Source of the DNA: Mameliella sp. CS4
GTDB lineage: Bacteria > Pseudomonadota > Alphaproteobacteria > Rhodobacterales > Rhodobacteraceae
NCBI RefSeq assembly: GCF_019392335.1
Contig: NZ_JAHXRQ010000005.1
Coordinates: 1 to 64,000, forward strand
Length of the DNA stretch: 64,000 nucleotides
Direction: 5' to 3'
Shown piece by piece: positions 59,851 to 64,000 of this stretch. Below the pieces are notes generated by a model. It saw nothing but the letters and a program-made list of their open reading frames with translations, was not told the DNA's origin and did not search any database. Made by a program: the position numbers and the translations under genes. Position 1 is the stretch's first letter. Every line of letters starts with the position of its first letter.

Positions 59851-60309
59851 ATGAAACGCCTGATGTGCACCCTGCCCCTCGTCCTGCTTCCGGCCCTTGC
59901 GGCGGCTCAGGACAACATCGTCACCGTGCAGGACTGCGACTGGCAGGCCAGTGCCCGCAATATCGTCGAACCCTGGGAGGCACACAGCCGCACCTTCTCC
60001 AACGGCAAGACACGGCTGGCCCTGATGGACACCATCGAACCCGCCGCCGCCTGGGCCTGGATGCTGGTGCTGTCACCGCCCTACTCGGAGCTGGGCGACC
60101 GTCAGTGCAAGGTGATCGGGCTGAACGGCATGGGCTTTGCGGGGATGGAATTCGGCGCACTCAATGCCGACTACGATCCCGCCACGGGCCTGACCTTCAC
60201 CGTCCCGGTAAACGTCTATGATCCCGATACCGCCATGCCTGCCACGGCCACCCTGCGCTTTACGCTGAACCAGGCCACCGGCGCCATCGACGGCGACCTC
60301 CTGCCCTGA
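59851..60309 (+). CDS. Small periplasmic protein of unknown function
   Basis: A 152-residue protein with a clear signal peptide ([20 protein letters not shown]) followed by a beta-rich domain ([40 protein letters not shown]). Two Cys (DCDWQ and RQCKVIGL) could form a disulfide. No family is recognised. It lies 103 bases downstream of the 2OG oxygenase gene, possibly co-transcribed, and just before acpS. Confidence 0.75.
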   Translation: MKRLMCTLPLVLLPALAAAQDNIVTVQDCDWQASARNIVEPWEAHSRTFSNGKTRLALMDTIEPAAAWAWMLVLSPPYSELGDRQCKVIGLNGMGFAGMEFGALNADYDPATGLTFTVPVNVYDPDTAMPATATLRFTLNQATGAIDGDLLP

Positions 60310-60376
60310 GCTTGACCTTGGCGCGCCGCCGGGGTTTGTGGGGCGGGTTCCCACCCGCCCGCAGGAGGCTGACCCC

Positions 60377-60778
60377 ATGATCCTCGGCATCGGCACCGAC
60401 CTGGCCAACATCGACCGGATCGCCGGCACGCTAGAGCGTTTCGGCGACCGCTTTCGCAACCGCGTCTTCACCGAGGTGGAACAGGCCAAGGCAGAACGGC
60501 GCGCGGATACGCCGGGCACCTACGCCAAACGCTGGGCCGCGAAAGAGGCCTGTTCCAAGGCGCTTGGCACCGGCCTGCGCATGGGCATCGCCTGGAAGGA
60601 CATGGCCGTCAGCAACCTGCACACCGGCCAGCCGGTGATGGAGGTGACGGGCTGGGCCAGGGATCGGCTGGACGCGATGACCCCCGAGGGGCACGAGGCG
60701 ATCATCCACGTCACCCTGACCGACGATCACCCCTGGGCGCAGGCCTTTGTCGTGATCGAGGCGCGGCGAAAGGGCTGA
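60377..60778 (+). CDS. acpS: Holo-[acyl-carrier-protein] synthase
   Basis: A 133-residue AcpS that transfers 4'-phosphopantetheine from CoA to [23 protein letters not shown] holds the first metal Asp and [20 protein letters not shown] the second acidic residue with the family Lys-Glu. GCAGGAGG precedes the ATG at 60377. A small hairpin (60341-60360) lies just upstream. In relatives it follows pdxJ and precedes lepB directly; here other genes are inserted on both sides. Confidence 0.94.
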   Translation: MILGIGTDLANIDRIAGTLERFGDRFRNRVFTEVEQAKAERRADTPGTYAKRWAAKEACSKALGTGLRMGIAWKDMAVSNLHTGQPVMEVTGWARDRLDAMTPEGHEAIIHVTLTDDHPWAQAFVVIEARRKG

Positions 60779-60782
60779 ACGC

Positions 60783-63089
60783 CTAGCGTATGAGCCATGC
60801 GCTGAACCGGCGGTCAATCGCTGCGCGATGCTCGGTCCAGAAGTCATAGTTGTAGAGCAACGCCGTCGCGAAATTGCCTGAGCCCGTCGGAATGTGACGT
60901 TTCATGTCGATGCCCAGGTCCTTGTGCCGCCCCACCAATGGCGCCGAGCTGCGCCGCGCGGGGCCGTAGGAAATGTATTGCGCCTGATCCGCCAATCGCT
61001 GTGTATCGGTTGCGAAGTACAAGAAATCCAGCACGCGAGCCTTGCGGTCCGCAGGCAGGCCCTTGGGGATGATCCAACCGTCCAGATCGATCACTTGCCG
61101 GTCCCATAAAATCTCAACTGGTTGGCCCTGCTCCGCAATCAGGCTGAACAAGCGTCCGTTGTAAGTGGACCCCATGACCACTTCGCCATCCGCAAGCAGT
61201 TGTGGCGTTTCCGCCCCGGCGGACCACCAGATGATATCGTCCTTGATCGTATCCAGCTTGGCCAAAGCCCGGTCCTGACCCCGCCGGGTTGCCAGAACCT
61301 CGTACAGTCGGCTCTCGGGCACACCATCGCAGAGAAGCGCCCATTCCATGTTGTTAATCGGACGTTTTTCCAGTGCCCGCTTGCCCGGAAAACGACGAAG
61401 ATCAAAGATATCGCAGACTGATCGGGGACGCTGGCGTCCAACCAGATCGGTGCGATACCCGATGGTCGTGGAGTAAGCGATCTGGGGAATGAAGCAGTCG
61501 TTGATCAGGAACTTTCCGAAATCCACGCTAGGCGGCGTACCGTCCGGCGCCGGTGCCAGCACACGATCCACCTCGATCCGCTCTGCCAGCCCGGCCTCGC
61601 AAAGGCGGATCGCGTCGCTGGCGACGACATCCACCACGTCCCAGGACCGCGCCTTGGCATCCCCTTTCCGGAGTATGCTGACAGCGGAATGGGAGTCCGA
61701 GTCCCAACTGACATCCAACGACCGGTTGCGTGCCACATAGGGATCAAGATAGGCCTTTTCCTGACTTCGCTGGTACATGCCGCCCCAACTGACCAGTTTC
61801 ATAGCATCTGCCATCTTGACCCCGGGCTTCGGTTGGGGCGGCTTCGCCACGGTGGACCGCGCCGCCATCAACTCCAGCATCGTCTGGGCGCTCCTGCCCG
61901 CAGCAGTGAACCGAAACCGATCAAACACTTTCGTCAGGGCACGCCGCCGCGCCTCATCCTCGCTTAGCGCCAAAGCTGCGATCAGGGCATCCGAGGCCTG
62001 CTCCTCTACGCTGCGTTGCCGGGGCGCCATCAGGTCCAGAGCATTGCGCGCACTCCTGGCGGCGCGGCTTGCGGGAAAAGTCGTGACCACATCTTCCAAC
62101 GCCGTGCGCCGCGCCTCGATACCGTCCAGTTGCAGGGCCTCGGTCAGCGCCTCCTGTGCCAGGGTCTCCGGGTCCGGTTTGGGCTCCGTGACGGGAGCGG
62201 GCGCCGCTATGGCGCGAAATCCCAGCCCAAGCGCAGCCTCGACCGCCGCGATCTTGTGGCCGCCGTTATAGCCGCCGCGTCCATGCAGGCCGCCCTGGTT
62301 GTGCAGCCCAACAACAGCCAGTGAGCGCGCATCCAGCAGCAGGGAACCGGAAGACCCGCCCGTCGTCTCGCAGCTGTGGCGCAATTGCGAGGCCGCCTCG
62401 GGCAGCTTGGCCTGGTCGGGATGCACCTGGCAGGTGCCGGATGAAAACTGCTGCGGATCACCGTTTGGGTGGTGGATCATGGTCAACGCGCGGCGCGGTC
62501 GCACGCGCGACTGCATCACCATCGGCACGTGCCCGCCCAGCGCCTCGTTGGCGTCCGCGCCAAAGATCTGCAGAACCATCGCGTCAAGATCGGCGTCCCG
62601 CGTCAGTTCCCGCGTCGAAACCGCGTATGTCTTGACGTTGCCGGTGAAATCCGCCGCCGTGTAGCCGAAGTTGATGCGCGCCTCCTGCACAAAGGTGAAC
62701 CCGGCCCCGACCATGACATCGTTGTAGAAACAGTGGCTGTTGGTCAGCAAACGGTTGCCGGGCAGAAGCGCGGCGGTACAGGTGGTCATTTGCGGGCTTT
62801 TCAGTGTCCGCGTCTGACCGTTCAGGGTCACCGTTCGCGGCTTGCCGTCCGGCGTCATCAGGCAGACATCCAGCCGCCCGATGTAGCGCCCGATTTCCTG
62901 CACGTCGTCCGGCGCCTCGGCGATCGGCCGCCAGAACCCGCCGCGTTCAGAGGCCCCCTGGATCAGCGCTTGCAGGGCCGAACTTTGCGCGTCAATGCGG
63001 AAGGAAAACTTGCAGCCTTCGAAGGCGCTGGCCGCCTGTCCGGCGACCATGAACAGCAACACGGCAAGAAATCGGGGCAAGGTCATCAT
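60783..63089 (-). CDS. Exported trypsin-like serine protease fused to a PotD-like solute-binding domain
   Basis: A 768-residue single reading frame. Residues 1-22 are a signal peptide. Residues about 70-290 are a chymotrypsin/V8-like protease: His119 in LLTNSHCFYND, Asp169 (or 167) in DADLDAMVLQI, and Ser247 in TTGGSSGSLLLD; Cys104 and Cys120 are 16 apart with Cys120 next to His, exactly the chymotrypsin loop disulfide pattern. Residues about 309-411 hold two tandem helical repeats (each ends with an ARS/GRS-A-x-x-L-M segment). Residues 426-768 are a periplasmic binding protein of the spermidine/putrescine type (LVSWGGMYQRSQEKAYLDPY; RRFPGKRALEKRP; WWSAGAETPQLLADGEVVMG). No ABC permease or ATPase gene is adjacent, and acpS and lepB flank it. 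Confidence 0.85.
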   Translation of the reverse strand: MMTLPRFLAVLLFMVAGQAASAFEGCKFSFRIDAQSSALQALIQGASERGGFWRPIAEAPDDVQEIGRYIGRLDVCLMTPDGKPRTVTLNGQTRTLKSPQMTTCTAALLPGNRLLTNSHCFYNDVMVGAGFTFVQEARINFGYTAADFTGNVKTYAVSTRELTRDADLDAMVLQIFGADANEALGGHVPMVMQSRVRPRRALTMIHHPNGDPQQFSSGTCQVHPDQAKLPEAASQLRHSCETTGGSSGSLLLDARSLAVVGLHNQGGLHGRGGYNGGHKIAAVEAALGLGFRAIAAPAPVTEPKPDPETLAQEALTEALQLDGIEARRTALEDVVTTFPASRAARSARNALDLMAPRQRSVEEQASDALIAALALSEDEARRRALTKVFDRFRFTAAGRSAQTMLELMAARSTVAKPPQPKPGVKMADAMKLVSWGGMYQRSQEKAYLDPYVARNRSLDVSWDSDSHSAVSILRKGDAKARSWDVVDVVASDAIRLCEAGLAERIEVDRVLAPAPDGTPPSVDFGKFLINDCFIPQIAYSTTIGYRTDLVGRQRPRSVCDIFDLRRFPGKRALEKRPINNMEWALLCDGVPESRLYEVLATRRGQDRALAKLDTIKDDIIWWSAGAETPQLLADGEVVMGSTYNGRLFSLIAEQGQPVEILWDRQVIDLDGWIIPKGLPADRKARVLDFLYFATDTQRLADQAQYISYGPARRSSAPLVGRHKDLGIDMKRHIPTGSGNFATALLYNYDFWTEHRAAIDRRFSAWLIR

Positions 63090-63228
63090 GAATTCCGAAG
63101 GCTAACAGGATAATCCGCCAAGCCTAGCAAGCGCCACGTCGCCCGGTCAACGTCCGTCCCTCCTGCCTTGACACGCCCTGCCCCGCCGCCCATGAAGCGC
63201 CCAACAGGTGAGGCAAAGGGCAGATCAC

Positions 63229-64000
63229 ATGGCGAAGGAAGAAAAGAAGGGCGGTCTCGTCGAGACCATCAAGACGGTTGTCTACGCGCTGCTGATCGCG
63301 GGCGTCTTCCGCACCTTCCTGTTTCAGCCCTTCTGGATCCCCTCCGGGTCGATGAAGGACACCCTGCTGATTGGCGATTTCCTCTTCGTCAACAAGATGG
63401 CCTATGGCTATTCCTATGCCTCCTGCCCCTCGATCATCATTCCGCGTTTCGGCATCAATGTGGATGCGCAGGATTTCTGCGGCTGGGCCGATGGCGACAA
63501 CAAGCGCCTCTTCGGTGGTGAACCCAAGCGCGGCGACGTCGTCGTGTTCCGCCACCCGGTTTCGGGCCGTGATTTCATCAAGCGGCTGATCGGCCTGCCG
63601 GGCGAACGTATCCAGGTGCGGAACGGCGTGCTGCACATCAACGGTGAACCGGTCGAACTGACCCCCGACGGCACTTTCGAGGAACTGGCCGCCCCGCAAG
63701 GACCGCAGGGCCTGCGCCCGCGCTGCGCCAATGGCACGGTCGGCGACGGCGCCACCTGCATCAAGGAAAAGCTGATCGAGACGCTGCCCAACGGCGTCAG
63801 CCATTCGATCCTGAACATCGGCATGCAGGGATCGGACAACACCCCGGTCTACACGGTCCCCGAGGGGCATTACTTCTTCATGGGGGACAACCGCGACAAC
63901 TCTTCCGACAGCCGCGTGCCCAATATCGCCAACGGCGTCGGCTTTGTTCCTTATGAAAACCTGATCGGTCGGGCGGACCGGATCATGTTCTCGTCCGCCG
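63229..64000 (+). CDS. lepB: Signal peptidase I (3' end cut by the window)
   Basis: The first 257 codons of LepB. A single N-terminal membrane helix (VVYALLIAGVFRTFLFQPFW) leads to the catalytic Ser41 (IPSGSMKDTLLIGDF) and Lys118 (RDFIKRLIGLPGERI), and the GDNRDNSSDSR block near residue 222 is present. A Cys-containing insert (YASCPSIIIPRFG) is typical of this bacterial group. It removes signal peptides from exported proteins in the periplasm. The gene runs off the right edge of the window. It is divergent from the protease fusion. Confidence 0.97.
   Translation, partial: MAKEEKKGGLVETIKTVVYALLIAGVFRTFLFQPFWIPSGSMKDTLLIGDFLFVNKMAYGYSYASCPSIIIPRFGINVDAQDFCGWADGDNKRLFGGEPKRGDVVVFRHPVSGRDFIKRLIGLPGERIQVRNGVLHINGEPVELTPDGTFEELAAPQGPQGLRPRCANGTVGDGATCIKEKLIETLPNGVSHSILNIGMQGSDNTPVYTVPEGHYFFMGDNRDNSSDSRVPNIANGVGFVPYENLIGRADRIMFSSA

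Noticed and set aside
63124-63870. A minus-strand frame opposite lepB
   Set aside because: LepB motifs on the plus strand are unambiguous; the opposite frame shows no family feature.
1-64000. CRISPR array, rRNA operon or insertion sequence
   Set aside because: No regularly spaced identical repeats, no rRNA signatures and no transposase with terminal inverted repeats were seen by eye.

Overview
The window is GC-rich DNA from an alphaproteobacterium, very probably a marine Rhodobacteraceae (Roseobacter group) species. The evidence is gene content and order: rpmI-rplT, folK-rpoZ-rel-DUF2062-pdxJ-acpS-lepB, a ChoXWV choline transporter, DUF1244, DUF2125 and DUF3429 proteins, HspQ, and tandem peptide deformylases next to fmt. 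Genes are dense and many overlap by 4 bases (ATGA or TGATG).

Region 1 (1 to about 12,300) is the integrase-proximal end of a prophage; its other end lies outside the window. It has an immunity region (divergent Cro-like and CI-like genes, with a GAATATTC-type operator on one side and a second operator cluster over the early promoter). A single rightward early operon of about 20 mostly overlapping genes follows. It encodes a DHH phosphoesterase, DUF2303, a Myb/GcrA-like DNA-binding protein, a PAPS-reductase-like protein, a degenerate cytosine-methyltransferase-like protein, an ASCH-like protein, a DUF5131 (Gp37/Gp68) cysteine-motif protein, several very small proteins, and finally a tyrosine integrase. 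The integrase abuts a 5' tRNA half with no recognisable T arm, followed by an intact tRNA-Glu.

Region 2 (12,430-36,600) is core chromosome: a two-part secreted RTX protein, L20/L35, an AI-2E-type permease, pyruvate kinase, N-formylglutamate amidohydrolase-like and DUF1244 proteins, RibF, a YcgN-like protein, threonine aldolase, a DsbA-like isomerase, HspQ, an SLT lipoprotein, a LolA-like carrier, FtsK, an aminotransferase, an amidase, a UbiH-like monooxygenase, two SDRs, a DUF2125 protein and an enoyl-CoA hydratase.

Region 3 (36,600-48,660) holds two gene remnants that look like a deletion scar, the choline ABC transporter split by an inverted GST gene, adenine deaminase, a MltB-like transglycosylase, a receiver protein without its phospho-acceptor Asp, a glutathionyl-hydroquinone reductase, two GlsB/YeaQ-type membrane proteins, and fmt with three def-family genes, one of which has lost key catalytic residues. 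A tandem palindrome separates fmt from the def genes.

Region 4 (48,660-64,000) holds a MalY/PatB-type lyase, a TRIC-type channel, RNase HI, a methyltransferase, DUF3429, IspH, a NYN protein, FolK, RpoZ, Rel, DUF2062, PdxJ, AcpS and the start of LepB. Unusual cargo sits inside the pdxJ-acpS-lepB block: a 2OG-Fe(II) oxygenase, a small periplasmic protein, and an opposite-strand 768-residue protein joining a trypsin-like serine protease to a PotD-like solute-binding domain. That fusion is the most striking single gene in the window.
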